The position numbers and the translations under genes were made by a program. 64,000 nucleotides of DNA from Alphaproteobacteria bacterium (GTDB lineage: Bacteria; Pseudomonadota; Alphaproteobacteria; Reyranellales; Reyranellaceae). Where the stretch lies: NCBI GenBank assembly GCA_017307275.1, contig JAFKFK010000031.1, forward strand, positions 44,319-108,318, read 5' to 3'. Below the pieces are notes generated by a model that was not told where the DNA came from, made no database searches, and worked only from the letters and a program-made list of their open reading frames with translations. Positions 49,182 to 58,851 of the stretch are shown piece by piece (within the stretch, counting starts at the first letter, position 1; each line of letters starts with the position of its first letter).

Positions 49182-50345
49182 GTGACCCAGCATGCTTTCG
49201 ACGTCGTCGTCCTGGGAGCCGGCGCAGCGGGCCTGATGTGCGCCCTGCGTGCCGGCCAGCGTGGCCGCAAGGTGCTGCTGCTCGATCATGCCGACAAGGT
49301 CGGCAAGAAGATCCTCATCTCGGGCGGCGGACGGTGCAACTTCACCAATCTCGATGCCCGGCCCGAGGCCTTCCTCTCGAACAATCCGCATTTCTGCAAG
49401 TCGGCGCTCGCGCGCTACACCCAGCACGACTTCATCGAGCTGGTGGAGAAACACCGCATCGCCTGGCACGAGAAGACCCTGGGCCAGCTCTTTTGCGACG
49501 GCTCGGCCCGTCAGATCGTGGCAATGCTGCTCGATGAATGTGCTGCCGCCGGTGTCGATGTCCGCGTCGCGCATCGGGTGACGAAGGTCGAGAAAGCGGA
49601 TCGCTTCTCGATCGCCACGGACCACGGTGACTTCACCGCGACCGCGCTCGTGCTCGCGACCGGCGGGCTTTCGATTCCCAAGATGGGCGCCACGGGCTTC
49701 GCGCACGACCTTGCGCGCCGCTTCGGCCTGAAGCTCACCGAGATACGGCCGGCCCTCGTGCCGCTGACGTTGGCCACGCCCGCCATCAGCGGCGTGTCCC
49801 TCGACGTGACGGCGCGCTGCGGTCGCGCGTCGTTCCGCGAGGCGCTTCTCTTCACGCATCGCGGCCTGTCGGGGCCGGCGATCCTGCAGGTCTCGTCCTA
49901 CTGGCGCCCAGGTCAGCAGATCGTCGTCGACATGTTGCCCGACCTCGATGCCGCCTCGTTCCTGAAGGAGCGCAAGCGGACAAGGCCCAAGGCGGAGTTG
50001 CGGACGGTGCTTGGAGAAAAGCTGCCGCAGCGCCTGGCTCAGGCGCTGGCGCCCGACATCGGCCCCGAGGGTACGATGGCCAACCTGCGCGATCGCGACC
50101 TCGAAGCGCTGGCGGCGCGACTCAAGACCTGGACGATCGTCCCGACCGGCACCGAGGGCTATGCCAAGGCCGAGGTCACCGTGGGTGGCATCGATACCGA
50201 CGGGCTTTCGTCCAAGACCATGGAGGCAAAATCCGTTCCCGGCCTCTATGCGATCGGTGAAGCCGTCGACGTTACTGGTTGGTTGGGTGGCTACAATTTC
50301 CAGTGGGCCTGGTCGTCGGGCTGGGTGGCTGGAGACTCAGTCTGA
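49182..50345 (+). CDS. HI0933/BaiN-like FAD-dependent oxidoreductase
   Basis: A 387-residue flavoprotein of the YhiN/HI0933 group. It has the FAD motif VVVLGAGAAGLMCALRAG at the start, the diagnostic GKKILISGGGRCNFTNLD, HEKTLGQLFCDGSARQIVAML, ATGGLSIPKMGATGFAHDLA and the C-terminal GEAVDVTGWLGGYNFQWAWSSG. The physiological substrate of the family is unsettled. GTG 49182 is preferred over TTG 49176 because of spacing from GGTGA at 49170-49174. Confidence 0.92.
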   Translation: MTQHAFDVVVLGAGAAGLMCALRAGQRGRKVLLLDHADKVGKKILISGGGRCNFTNLDARPEAFLSNNPHFCKSALARYTQHDFIELVEKHRIAWHEKTLGQLFCDGSARQIVAMLLDECAAAGVDVRVAHRVTKVEKADRFSIATDHGDFTATALVLATGGLSIPKMGATGFAHDLARRFGLKLTEIRPALVPLTLATPAISGVSLDVTARCGRASFREALLFTHRGLSGPAILQVSSYWRPGQQIVVDMLPDLDAASFLKERKRTRPKAELRTVLGEKLPQRLAQALAPDIGPEGTMANLRDRDLEALAARLKTWTIVPTGTEGYAKAEVTVGGIDTDGLSSKTMEAKSVPGLYAIGEAVDVTGWLGGYNFQWAWSSGWVAGDSV

Positions 50346-50439
50346 GCAAGGTCGACAACTGCTGAATTGAGCAAACGCGGTCACGCACTGCGCTGCTGCG
50401 GACGCCACTGTCTCGCCAAGACGAGAGAGTGGAGTGCGC

Positions 50440-50835
50440 ATGAACAATGGATCGACCGTCCGGCAGGAAATCGAAGCGGCCGTGCAGCGTTTCGTAATGC
50501 TGGCCAATGCCGGCAGCCTCGAGGCCTTCGCCGATCTCTACACCGAGGACGCGCTGGTCATGATGCCGGGCATGGCGGCGGCAAGCGGCCGTCATGGGGC
50601 CGTGGTCTTCGGCGAACGCATCCGGTCGCGTCGTCCGGCACGCCTTGTACTTGTCACTCAGGAGGTCGAAGGCAGCGGTGACTGCGCCTGGGAGCGCGGC
50701 ACTTCCGAATGGGTTCAGCCCGATGGTCAGGTAACGGACCGCGGCAAGTACATCGTGATCTGGAAACGGACCGAATCTGGCTGGAAGCTTCATCGCGACA
50801 TCATGAACAGCGATGTCCGCTCGGCACGCGGTTGA
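50440..50835 (+). CDS. SnoaL-like / DUF4440 (SgcJ-type) protein
   Basis: A 131-residue NTF2-fold protein: an N-terminal helix pair (IEAAVQRFVMLANAGSLEAFADLYTEDALVMMPG) followed by beta strands (AWERGTSEWVQ...TDRGKYIVIWKRTESGWKLHRDIMNSD), the typical nuclear-transport-factor-2 ending. Family members are small-molecule binders or isomerases. ATG 50440 has GGAG 5 bases upstream. It lies 6 bases before an amidase gene and may share its transcript. Confidence 0.85.
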   Translation: MNNGSTVRQEIEAAVQRFVMLANAGSLEAFADLYTEDALVMMPGMAAASGRHGAVVFGERIRSRRPARLVLVTQEVEGSGDCAWERGTSEWVQPDGQVTDRGKYIVIWKRTESGWKLHRDIMNSDVRSARG

Positions 50836-50841
50836 TGGCAG

Positions 50842-52287
50842 ATGACCGTGAGCAGCATCGCCGAGTACGATTCGATGGATGGCCTCGGCATGGCCGAGCT
50901 GGTCCGTACGCGCCAACTGCATCCCGGCGAGCTGCTTGAGGCGGCGTTGGAGCGGGCGGCGCGTTGGAATCCGCATCTCAATGCCCTCTCGGTGTCGTTT
51001 CCCGATCGCGCCCGAGGCGAGATCGTCGAGGGGCTACCGGCAGGTCCCTTCCAGGGCGTGCCGTTCCTGCTGAAGAGCCTGTCGGCCATGCTGAGCGGTG
51101 CACCGGCAACCTTGGGGTCACGCCTCTTCGCCGACTATGTGGCCGACCACGATTCAACCCTGGTCGAGCGCTACAAGCAGGCCGGGTTGGTGATCTTCGG
51201 CATGACCACGACACCGGAGATGGGGCTCTCGGTGTCGACCGAGACGAGCTTCAGCGGCACGACGCGCAATCCCTGGAGCCTTGCGCACAGCCCCGGTGGC
51301 TCGTCGGGCGGTTCGGCAGCGGCGGTTGCGGCCGGCATCGTGCCTCTCGCGCATGGCAGTGACGGCGGCGGCTCGATCCGCATTCCCGCCTCGGCCTGCG
51401 GCCTGTTCGGTCTGAAGCCGACGCGCGGTCGCACGCCGTCGGGCCCAATGGCCGGTGAAGGCTGGGGCAGCCTCGCGACCAGCCACGTGATCTCGCGCTC
51501 GGTGCGCGACAGTGCCGCCGCCCTCGATGCCACGCACGGCGCGGCGCCGGGCGATCCCTATTGCGCGCCGCCGGTCGCGGGCAGCTATCTCTCGGCGGTC
51601 GGCGATTTCCCCAAGCGTCTGAAGGTCGCGCTGCAGCTCACGCCGACGTCGGGTGTGGCGGTGGCGCCGGAGTGTCATTCCGCTGCACTCGAAACCGCGA
51701 AGCTGTTGGAAGAACTCGGCCATGTCGTCGAAGAGGCGAAGCCCGAGGGATCGTCCGAGGAACTGCAGCGTGCCTCGTGGGTGCTGGTCGCGAGCAATGT
51801 GCGACTGACCTTGAGTCGGCGGGCGCAAGCCTTGGGGCGAGGGCTCGTCGCAGCCGATGTCGATCGCATCACCTGGGCGGCTGTCGAAGAAGCGGGCTCG
51901 ATGAGCGCCGAAGCCTATGCTGCAGCAGTGCAGACGATCCATCGCCACGGCCGGCGGATGGCAGCATTCCATCGCCGCTACGACGTGCTGCTGTCGCCTA
52001 CGCTCGCGACGCCGCCGGTGAAGCTCGGCATCCATCACATGGATGGCACCGATCTGGCGACCTGGCGCGACGCCATGCGGACCTACTCACCCTTCACCAG
52101 CTTGTTCAACATGAGCGGCCAGCCCGCCATGTCCGTGCCGCTCGCCTGGAGCGAGGGCGGCCTGCCGATCGGCGTCATGTTCGCCGCAGGGTTCGGCGAG
52201 GAGGCCACGCTGTTCCGTCTCGCCGGCCAGCTTGAAGCCGCACGACCCTGGATGCACCGGCGTCCTTCTCTGCCACCAGGTACCTGA
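50842..52287 (+). CDS. Amidase (amidase-signature family)
   Basis: A 481-residue amide hydrolase with K78 (LLKS), S154 (PGGSSGGS) and S178 (DGGGS) as the Ser-Ser-Lys triad. The Asp-Gly-Gly-Gly-Ser form and length fit the broad 6-aminohexanoate-cyclic-dimer-hydrolase/aryl-amidase branch. It sits just before a peptide-type ABC transporter, so it may act on the imported amide; co-transcription is not certain across the 70-bp gap. Confidence 0.92.
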   Translation: MTVSSIAEYDSMDGLGMAELVRTRQLHPGELLEAALERAARWNPHLNALSVSFPDRARGEIVEGLPAGPFQGVPFLLKSLSAMLSGAPATLGSRLFADYVADHDSTLVERYKQAGLVIFGMTTTPEMGLSVSTETSFSGTTRNPWSLAHSPGGSSGGSAAAVAAGIVPLAHGSDGGGSIRIPASACGLFGLKPTRGRTPSGPMAGEGWGSLATSHVISRSVRDSAAALDATHGAAPGDPYCAPPVAGSYLSAVGDFPKRLKVALQLTPTSGVAVAPECHSAALETAKLLEELGHVVEEAKPEGSSEELQRASWVLVASNVRLTLSRRAQALGRGLVAADVDRITWAAVEEAGSMSAEAYAAAVQTIHRHGRRMAAFHRRYDVLLSPTLATPPVKLGIHHMDGTDLATWRDAMRTYSPFTSLFNMSGQPAMSVPLAWSEGGLPIGVMFAAGFGEEATLFRLAGQLEAARPWMHRRPSLPPGT

Positions 52288-52357
52288 ACGGCAGATTCGC
52301 AATCGCGGCGCCGCGCAGGGCGATCGCAATTTCTATTAACGCTGCCGGAGAGGCGCG

Positions 52358-53311
52358 ATGCAGGCTTTTGTCATTCGTCGGATAGCGGCCCTGGTGCCGA
52401 CCTTGTTCTTTGCCAGCGTCATCGTCTTCATGGTGGTGCGGCTGATCCCAGGCGACGTCATCGACCTGATGCTGTCGCAGGACGGCGGTGCCGACAAACT
52501 CGACCGTGGTGCGCTGGAACGGGCACTGGGTTTCGACCGGCCAATGGTCGAGCAGTATCTACGCTGGATCGGTGGCGTGCTCTTCGAGGGCGACTTCGGC
52601 CTGTCGCTGTGGCGCCAGACGCCGGTCGCCGACATGCTGGCGGCCCGCCTGCCGGTCACGCTCGAACTATCGCTGCTGGCGCTCGCCATCGCGCTCGCGA
52701 TCGCGCTGCCGATCGGCATCCTGTCTGCGATCCGCCAAGACACCGCCGCCGACTATATCGCGCGCTCCTTCTCGATCTTCATGCTGGCGGTTCCGGGCTT
52801 CTGGATCGCGACCATCATCGTCGTCTTTCCGGCGATCTGGTGGGGTTGGTCACCTGAGGTGAACTTCACTCCCTTCCGCGAGGACCCGCTCGCCAATCTC
52901 AAGCAGCTGATCATTCCGGCGCTGATCATGGGCACGTCGCTGTCGGCTGTGACCATCCGCATGATGCGCACCACCATGCTCGAGGTGCTGCGCCAGGAAT
53001 ATGTGCGCACTGCCTGGGCCAAGGGCTTGAGCGAGCGCGTCGTCGTGGTGCGCCACGTGTTGAAGAATGCACTGATCCCGGTTGTCACGGTGATCGGCCT
53101 GCAGGCGACCCTGCTGATTGGCGGCTCGGTCATCATGGAGCAGATCTTCGTCATTCCCGGCATGGGGCTGCTGCTGATCGAAGCAGTGTTCGACCGCGAC
53201 TATCCGATCGTCACCGGCGTCTTCCTGGTGACCGGTGTCGCGATCGTGCTGATCAACTTCCTGGTCGATCTCTCCTACGGCCTGCTCGATCCGAAAGTGA
53301 GGCTCGAATGA
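52358..53311 (+). CDS. Dipeptide-type ABC permease 1 (DppB-like)
   Basis: A 317-residue inner-membrane permease with six helices. It shows the family N-terminus RRIAALVPTLFFASVIVFMVVRLIPGD and the EAA loop EVLRQEYVRTAWAKGLSERVVVVRHVLKNALIPVVTVIG that docks on the ATPases. It overlaps the second permease gene by 4 bases. First gene of a complete five-gene Dpp/Opp importer. Confidence 0.94.
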   Translation: MQAFVIRRIAALVPTLFFASVIVFMVVRLIPGDVIDLMLSQDGGADKLDRGALERALGFDRPMVEQYLRWIGGVLFEGDFGLSLWRQTPVADMLAARLPVTLELSLLALAIALAIALPIGILSAIRQDTAADYIARSFSIFMLAVPGFWIATIIVVFPAIWWGWSPEVNFTPFREDPLANLKQLIIPALIMGTSLSAVTIRMMRTTMLEVLRQEYVRTAWAKGLSERVVVVRHVLKNALIPVVTVIGLQATLLIGGSVIMEQIFVIPGMGLLLIEAVFDRDYPIVTGVFLVTGVAIVLINFLVDLSYGLLDPKVRLE

Positions 53312-54201
53312 CCGTCCTCGTCCACGACGCCCCCTCGATCCGCGAGCGCGGTCCCGTCGTCTCCTTCCTGCGCCGGCTCTTCCTGGGCAAGCCTCTGGGT
53401 GCGGCAGGTGCGGTGATCTTCGCGATCTTCCTGTTCTGCGGCCTATTTGCCGACCTGCTGGCGCCCTACGGCTACAACCAGGTCGACCCGATCAACCGGC
53501 TGAAGCCGCCCTCGCTCGCCTTTCCGTTCGGCACCGACAATCTCGGCCGTGACGTGCTCTCGCGGGTGCTCTACGGCGCGCAGCTCTCCGTCATCATCGG
53601 CTTCTGTGGCGCGGCGCTGGCCACCGTGGTGTCGGTCTTCATCGGCGTGGTGAGCGGTTATCTCGGCGGCAAGTTCGACATCATCGTGCAACGCCTGGTC
53701 GACGCCTGGATGAGCTTCCCCGATCTGGTGATCCTGATCGTCGTCGTCTCCGTTCTCGGTCCCGGCATGTGGCAGGTCATCGTGGTGCTGGGCTTCCTGT
53801 ATGGCATCGGCGGCAGCCGCATCATCCGGGGCGCCGTCATCTCGGTGCGCGAGAACACCTATGTCCACGCCGCGCAGTCGATTGGTGCTGCGACGGCACG
53901 CGTGCTGATCTTTCACGTGCTGCCCAATGTCATGCCGACGGTGATCGTTCTTTTCACCATGCGCGTCGGTGCGGTGATCCTGGTCGAAGCCGGCCTGTCG
54001 TTCCTTGGTCTCGGTATCCCGCCACCGGCGCCGAGCTGGGGCGGCATGCTCACCGGCTCGGGCCGCACCTTCATGTATCTCGCGCCGTGGCTCGCCCTGG
54101 CACCGGGCATCTGCCTCACCCTGGTGGTCTACGGCATCAACATGTTCGGCGATGCGCTGCGCGATCTGCTCGATCCGCGCCTGCGCGGCGGGCGCCGCTG
54201 A
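53308..54201 (+). CDS. Dipeptide-type ABC permease 2 (DppC-like)
   Basis: A 297-residue permease with the DppC-type FPFGTDNLGRDVLSRVLYGAQLSVIIG and the EAA loop RENTYVHAAQSIGAATARVLIFHVLPNVMPTVIV. The LSFLGLGIPPPAPSWGGML ending is diagnostic. It pairs with the DppB-like protein. Confidence 0.94.
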   Translation: MTVLVHDAPSIRERGPVVSFLRRLFLGKPLGAAGAVIFAIFLFCGLFADLLAPYGYNQVDPINRLKPPSLAFPFGTDNLGRDVLSRVLYGAQLSVIIGFCGAALATVVSVFIGVVSGYLGGKFDIIVQRLVDAWMSFPDLVILIVVVSVLGPGMWQVIVVLGFLYGIGGSRIIRGAVISVRENTYVHAAQSIGAATARVLIFHVLPNVMPTVIVLFTMRVGAVILVEAGLSFLGLGIPPPAPSWGGMLTGSGRTFMYLAPWLALAPGICLTLVVYGINMFGDALRDLLDPRLRGGRR

Positions 54202-54227
54202 GGAAATCGGGGAAGAGGGAGGAAACA

Positions 54228-55949
54228 ATGAATCTGGGACAACTTTTCAAGCGGCTGCTGGTGCCTGCCATTGCGGGCGCAGCACTTGCGATGCCGCAGG
54301 CGGTGCAGGCGCAGCACGCGCCACTGGCTGCGGAAACGCCGCGTCATGGCGGCACGCTCGACATCGGTACGGTCTATCTCACTCTGGCGCCGCTCTCCTG
54401 GGATCCGCGCGACTGGGGCTGGAAGTTCAATCACGACAGCGGTCAGTTCTACGAGCAGCTCTTTGCCGCCGATCTTTCCAAGGCCGAGGGCCGCGGCGGC
54501 AAGCACAAGTTCGTGGCCGATGCCTGGCTGCCGGCGGATGCCATTCGTGGCGAACTGGCCGAGAAATGGGAATGGCAGGACAACCCGCTGGCGGTCGTCG
54601 TCACCCTGCGCAAGGGCGTGATGTTCCCGGAGAAGCCCGGCGTGATGGCGAGCCGCGAGCTCACCGCCGAGGACGTCGTCTATGCCTTCGACCGGGTCAA
54701 CACCAGCCCGCAGAACGCCCGCGGCTTCTTCGACTACATCGAGAAGATGTATGCGCGCGACAAGCATACCCTGGTCATTGAGATGAACCGATACCATTCC
54801 GAATGGAACTATCGGTTCGGCTACGGCCACTATTCTGGCATCGTGCCGCGCGAGGTGATCGAGGCCGGCGCGACCAACTGGAAGAACGCCAACGGCACCG
54901 GCCCCTTCACCCTGGCCGACGTGGTGCAAGGCAACTCCAATGTCTATGTGAAGAACCCCAACTACTGGGACAGCGAGACGATCGACGGCAAGGACTACAA
55001 GCTGCCCTTTGTCGACAAGGTGGTGTTCCGCTTCATCAAGGACGAGGCGACCTGGATCACCGCGCTGCGCACCGCCAAGCTCGACATCCTAGAATCCGTG
55101 CGCTGGCAGAATGTCGAGAGCCTGAAGAAGAGCTCGCCTGCCTTGAAATGGCGGCGCTGGCTCGGCCAGGCCGGCATCTTCCTGTCGATGGACGTGAACA
55201 CCAAGCCGTTCGACGACATCCGCGTGCGCCGCGCGCTGAACATGGCGGTGAACAAGCAGGAGATCGTCGACGCCTACTACAACGGTCACGCCGAGCTCTT
55301 CGCCTATCCGCAACATCCCGATTTCGGTGGCTACTTCCAGCCCCTGTCTGAGATGCCGGCCGCCGTGAAGGAGCTGTTCGAGTACAATCCGCAGAAGGCC
55401 AAGGCGCTGCTCGCCGAAGCGGGCTACCCCAACGGCTTCACCTTCAAGACTCAGGTCTGCTCCTGCTTTCCCGATCACATGGAGCTGTTGCCGCTAGTCG
55501 CGGGCTATCTCGCGCGGGTCGGCGTCAAGATCGAGATCCAGCCTATGGAACCTGGCGCGTATTTCGCGGCTCTTGCCGCTCGCAAGATGACGCAGGGCTA
55601 CTTCTTCTCGATTGGCCACTCCAATCCGACGACGACACTGACGCGCAACTTCCGCACCGGTTCGCCGTGGAACCCATCCGGATGGGCCGATCCCGCCTTC
55701 GACGAAAAGATAACCGCGATGTATGCATTGCGCGACGAGACCGAGCGTCAAGCGCATGTGCGCGCCATGACGGTCGAGATGCTGGAGAAGGCACCGTACA
55801 TCTGGCTGCCGACGCCCTATGCCCATACTGCGTGGTGGCCGTGGGTCAAGAACTACAATGGTGAACTGCGCGCCGGTGCGGTGCGCCCCGGTCCGATCTA
55901 TGCCCGCATCTGGATCGATCAGGCCCTCAAGAAGAAGCTGGGATACTGA
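54228..55949 (+). CDS. Dipeptide-type ABC substrate-binding protein
   Basis: A 573-residue extracellular solute-binding protein (family 5). Signal peptide about residues 1-28 (ending AVQAQ). It has a family-5 lobe with ELAEKWEWQDNPLAVVVTLRKGVMF...ELTAEDVVYAFDRV, and RRALNMAVNKQEIVD with YNPQKAKALLAEAGYPNGF later. The ligand could be peptides, amides or other organics. GGGAGGAAA precedes ATG 54228; the open frame extends much further upstream without homology. Confidence 0.94.
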   Translation: MNLGQLFKRLLVPAIAGAALAMPQAVQAQHAPLAAETPRHGGTLDIGTVYLTLAPLSWDPRDWGWKFNHDSGQFYEQLFAADLSKAEGRGGKHKFVADAWLPADAIRGELAEKWEWQDNPLAVVVTLRKGVMFPEKPGVMASRELTAEDVVYAFDRVNTSPQNARGFFDYIEKMYARDKHTLVIEMNRYHSEWNYRFGYGHYSGIVPREVIEAGATNWKNANGTGPFTLADVVQGNSNVYVKNPNYWDSETIDGKDYKLPFVDKVVFRFIKDEATWITALRTAKLDILESVRWQNVESLKKSSPALKWRRWLGQAGIFLSMDVNTKPFDDIRVRRALNMAVNKQEIVDAYYNGHAELFAYPQHPDFGGYFQPLSEMPAAVKELFEYNPQKAKALLAEAGYPNGFTFKTQVCSCFPDHMELLPLVAGYLARVGVKIEIQPMEPGAYFAALAARKMTQGYFFSIGHSNPTTTLTRNFRTGSPWNPSGWADPAFDEKITAMYALRDETERQAHVRAMTVEMLEKAPYIWLPTPYAHTAWWPWVKNYNGELRAGAVRPGPIYARIWIDQALKKKLGY

Positions 55950-55954
55950 CCGCC

Positions 55955-56950
55955 ATGGCTTCGGTTGCTGCGCCACTGCTCGCAGTCGAGGACCTGTCGG
56001 TCCGCTTCCACACCGATCGCGGCATCCTGCCCGCTGTCGACGGCGTGTCCTTCGACGTTGGCGAAGGCGAGACCCTGGCCATCGTGGGCGAAAGCGGCTC
56101 GGGCAAGAGCGTAACGGCGATGTCGATCCTGCGCCTGGTGCAGCGCCCGGCCGGCGAGATCGCCGGCGGCCGGGTGACGTTCGAGGGCCGTGATCTCATG
56201 GCGCTGTCGGAACAACAGATGCAGGAAATTCGCGGCGACCGCATTTCGCTTATCTCGCAGGAGCCGATGTCGTCACTCAATCCGGCACTCAGCATCGGCC
56301 TGCAGGTCGGCGAACCACTCAACCGGCACCGCGGCGTGTCATGGTCGGCAGCGCTGCGCGAGGCCGAGACCCTGCTCAGTCGAGTGCATATTCCCGACGC
56401 GGCCAACCGCGCGCGCGCCTATCCGCACGAATTCTCCGGCGGCATGCGCCAGCGCGCCATGATCGCCATGGCGCTGGCCTGCACGCCCCGGCTGATCATC
56501 GCCGACGAGCCGACGACGGCACTCGACGTTACGGTGCAGGCACAGATCCTCGAACTCCTGAAGCAGCTCACGCGCGAGGCTGGGTCGGCGATGATCTTGA
56601 TCACCCACGATCTCGGTGTCGTCGCACGATACGCCGACCGCGTTTCAGTGATGTATGCCGGCCGCATCGTCGAAAGCGGCACGGCGCTCGAGATCTACGA
56701 GGATCCGCGCCATCCCTACACGATGGGCCTGATGGCTTCGGTGCCGCGGCTCGACGATGCCGAACGTCAGCGGCTGGTGCCGATCGAGGGTCAGCCGCCC
56801 GACCTCGCCGCCATGCCGCCCGGTTGCTCCTTCGCGCCGCGCTGCCGCTTCGCCACCGATCGTTGTCGTCGGGATCGACCGGTTCTCGAACCTGTCAACG
56901 ACGGCACTCACAGGAAGGCCTGCTTTGCCGATGTCACCCAGTTCCGCTGA
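55955..56950 (+). CDS. Dipeptide-type ABC ATPase 1 (DppD-like)
   Basis: A 331-residue ATPase: Walker A GESGSGKS, Q-loop ISLISQEPMSSLNP, signature FSGGMRQRAMIAMALAC, Walker B LIIADEPTTALD and the C-terminal oligopeptide-transporter domain with the CSFAPRCRFATDRC cysteines. It overlaps the last gene by 20 bases. Confidence 0.94.
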   Translation: MASVAAPLLAVEDLSVRFHTDRGILPAVDGVSFDVGEGETLAIVGESGSGKSVTAMSILRLVQRPAGEIAGGRVTFEGRDLMALSEQQMQEIRGDRISLISQEPMSSLNPALSIGLQVGEPLNRHRGVSWSAALREAETLLSRVHIPDAANRARAYPHEFSGGMRQRAMIAMALACTPRLIIADEPTTALDVTVQAQILELLKQLTREAGSAMILITHDLGVVARYADRVSVMYAGRIVESGTALEIYEDPRHPYTMGLMASVPRLDDAERQRLVPIEGQPPDLAAMPPGCSFAPRCRFATDRCRRDRPVLEPVNDGTHRKACFADVTQFR

Positions 56951-57926
56951 ACCGCTGCTGCAGGTCGAGGGCCTGCGTGTGCATTTCCCCGTCCGTCGCG
57001 GCCTGCTCGCCAAAAGGCGCGTCGGCTCGGTCAAAGCCGTCGACGGGATCGACTTTGCCCTCAAGGCGGGCGAGACGCTCGGCCTGGTGGGCGAGTCGGG
57101 CTCGGGTAAATCCACGGCAGGGCTCGCCGTGCTGCGCCTGCTGGAGGTCACGGCGGGCCGCGTACGCTTCGAGGGCCGCGACGTTACCCGTCTGGACCGC
57201 GGCGAGATGCGGCCAATCCGTCGGCGCATGCAGATGGTCTATCAGGACCCGTTCAGCTCGCTCAATCCGCGCATGAAGGTGGCCGACATCGTGGGCGAAC
57301 CGTTGATCGTGCACGGCGTCGGCCATGATCGCGTCGCCCGCAGCGCCCGTGTTGCCGAACTGCTCGACATGGTCGGGCTCAGGCCCGAGATGGGGCGTCG
57401 CTATCCGCACGAATTTTCCGGAGGCCAGCGCCAGCGCATCGGCATCGCCCGCGCGCTCGCGGTGAACCCGGCCCTGGTGGTCTGCGACGAGCCGGTTTCG
57501 GCGCTCGATGTCTCCATCCAGGCGCAGGTCGTCAACCTGTTCCAGGACCTGCAGGCGCGGCTCGGTCTTGCCTACCTCTTCATCGCCCACGATCTCGCCG
57601 TGGTGCGCCACATCAGCGATCGCATCGCCGTGATGTATCTCGGCAAGATCGTCGAGCTGGCGCCGCGCGATCAGCTCTACCGCCGGCCGCAGCATCCCTA
57701 TACGCGAGCGCTGCTGGCGGCGGTGCCGATCCCCAACCCTCGCCTCGAAGCGCAGCGTTCGCACCAGGCGCTGGTCGGCGAGATCCCGAGCCCGCTCAAC
57801 CCGCCGCCCGGCTGCCGTTTCAATACGCGCTGCCCCATGGCGACCGATCTCTGCCGTACCGAGGAACCGCAACTGCGCGAACTTTCGCCCGGCCATCGCG
57901 CGGCCTGCCACTTTGCGGAAGGTTGA
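56931..57926 (+). CDS. Dipeptide-type ABC ATPase 2 (DppF-like)
   Basis: A 331-residue partner ATPase: Walker A GESGSGKSTAG, signature FSGGQRQRIGIARALA, Walker B LVVCDEPVSALD and the C-terminal CRFNTRCPMATDLC cysteine module. TTG 56925 is an alternative start because AGGAAGG (56912-56918) lies 6 bases before it. Ends the importer operon. Confidence 0.94.
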   Translation: MSPSSAEPLLQVEGLRVHFPVRRGLLAKRRVGSVKAVDGIDFALKAGETLGLVGESGSGKSTAGLAVLRLLEVTAGRVRFEGRDVTRLDRGEMRPIRRRMQMVYQDPFSSLNPRMKVADIVGEPLIVHGVGHDRVARSARVAELLDMVGLRPEMGRRYPHEFSGGQRQRIGIARALAVNPALVVCDEPVSALDVSIQAQVVNLFQDLQARLGLAYLFIAHDLAVVRHISDRIAVMYLGKIVELAPRDQLYRRPQHPYTRALLAAVPIPNPRLEAQRSHQALVGEIPSPLNPPPGCRFNTRCPMATDLCRTEEPQLRELSPGHRAACHFAEG

Positions 57927-57930
57927 TTTT

Positions 57931-57960
57931 CTATCCTCTCGTGTGAGGACGCGAGGATAG
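57931..57960. terminator. Hairpin between importer operon and araC-type gene
   Basis: CTATCCTCTCG (57931-57941) pairs with CGCGAGGATAG (57950-57960) with one mismatch and an 8-nt loop, in the 37-bp gap between convergent genes. No U-tract is present on either strand; it may still work as a two-way end signal. Confidence 0.5.
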
Positions 57961-57963
57961 AGA

Positions 57964-58797
57964 TCAGAGCAGCAGCGACAGATCTTCCGGCCGCACGCCT
58001 GCCACCAGCGGCACGTAGAGCCGGATCTTCTGCTCGGTGTCGACCTTGTAGGAGGGGTCGTTGAGGTAGCGCATCAGGATCGGCCGGTTGGGCACGCGCG
58101 CCTTGTTCAGCGCGGCGTCACGATCGAGGCGTCGCCACACCGCGTCGGGCTGGCCACCGAGGCAGGCATGCCAGCCGCCGTCGAGACGCTGCTGCTGCAG
58201 CCGGAAGCGGCCGTCGACGAAATCGTTCTCCAGCGCGCAGGCATGGGCGAAGACGCGGTCCGGCGAGAAGACGCCGAACACGTTCTGATTGCGTATCGGT
58301 ACGGCGGCGATCTCGAGCCGGCCCATCAGCTCGTCATAGGCCGTCCACGCGCCGGCCCAACTGCGCTCGATCTCCATGGTCCGCATGGTGAGCGCCGGCA
58401 GCTCGACGACCGTGGCATCGACACTCTCCAGCAAACTCGCCCTTTCATCGCGGGCACTGGGTACGGTCCCGAACTGCCGGCGGTAGGCGCGGGCGAAGGC
58501 CTGCGAGCTGTCGTAGCCCGAGTCGAAGGCGACTTCGGTGACGCTGAGACCTGGATCGGTCATCAGTCGTTGCCGTGCCGCTTCCAGCCGCAGACGCCGC
58601 AGGGTCGCCTGCGGCGTCTCGCCGACAGCGCCCTGGTAGAGGCGAATGAAATGGAACAGCGACAAGCAGGCCACGTCGGCCAACTCGGCGAGCTTCATCT
58701 GCGCATCGGGTTCGTTGCGGAAACGCTGCTCGACATGGCGTACCGCCCGGCGAATCCGACGGCGACGCTCGACACTCGTGGCTAGTCGCATCCCCAT
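57964..58797 (-). CDS. AraC-type regulator with GyrI-like effector domain
   Basis: A 277-residue regulator. Residues about 15-120 form the double-HTH DNA-binding domain (LAELADVACLSLFHFIRLYQGAVGETPQATLRRLRLEAARQRL, then VTEVAFDSGYDSSQAFARAYRRQFG). The C-terminal half (VVELPALTMRTMEIE...) is a GyrI/Rob-like ligand-binding domain. The N-terminal DNA-binding placement is the SoxS/Rob order. Targets may be the divergent or adjacent transport genes, but there is no direct evidence. Confidence 0.92.
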   Translation of the reverse strand: MGMRLATSVERRRRIRRAVRHVEQRFRNEPDAQMKLAELADVACLSLFHFIRLYQGAVGETPQATLRRLRLEAARQRLMTDPGLSVTEVAFDSGYDSSQAFARAYRRQFGTVPSARDERASLLESVDATVVELPALTMRTMEIERSWAGAWTAYDELMGRLEIAAVPIRNQNVFGVFSPDRVFAHACALENDFVDGRFRLQQQRLDGGWHACLGGQPDAVWRRLDRDAALNKARVPNRPILMRYLNDPSYKVDTEQKIRLYVPLVAGVRPEDLSLLL

Positions 58798-58851
58798 GAT
58801 CCGCTCCCGCGGGTCGTCCCTATGCGGGACGATAGCACAGATAGCCGGCTG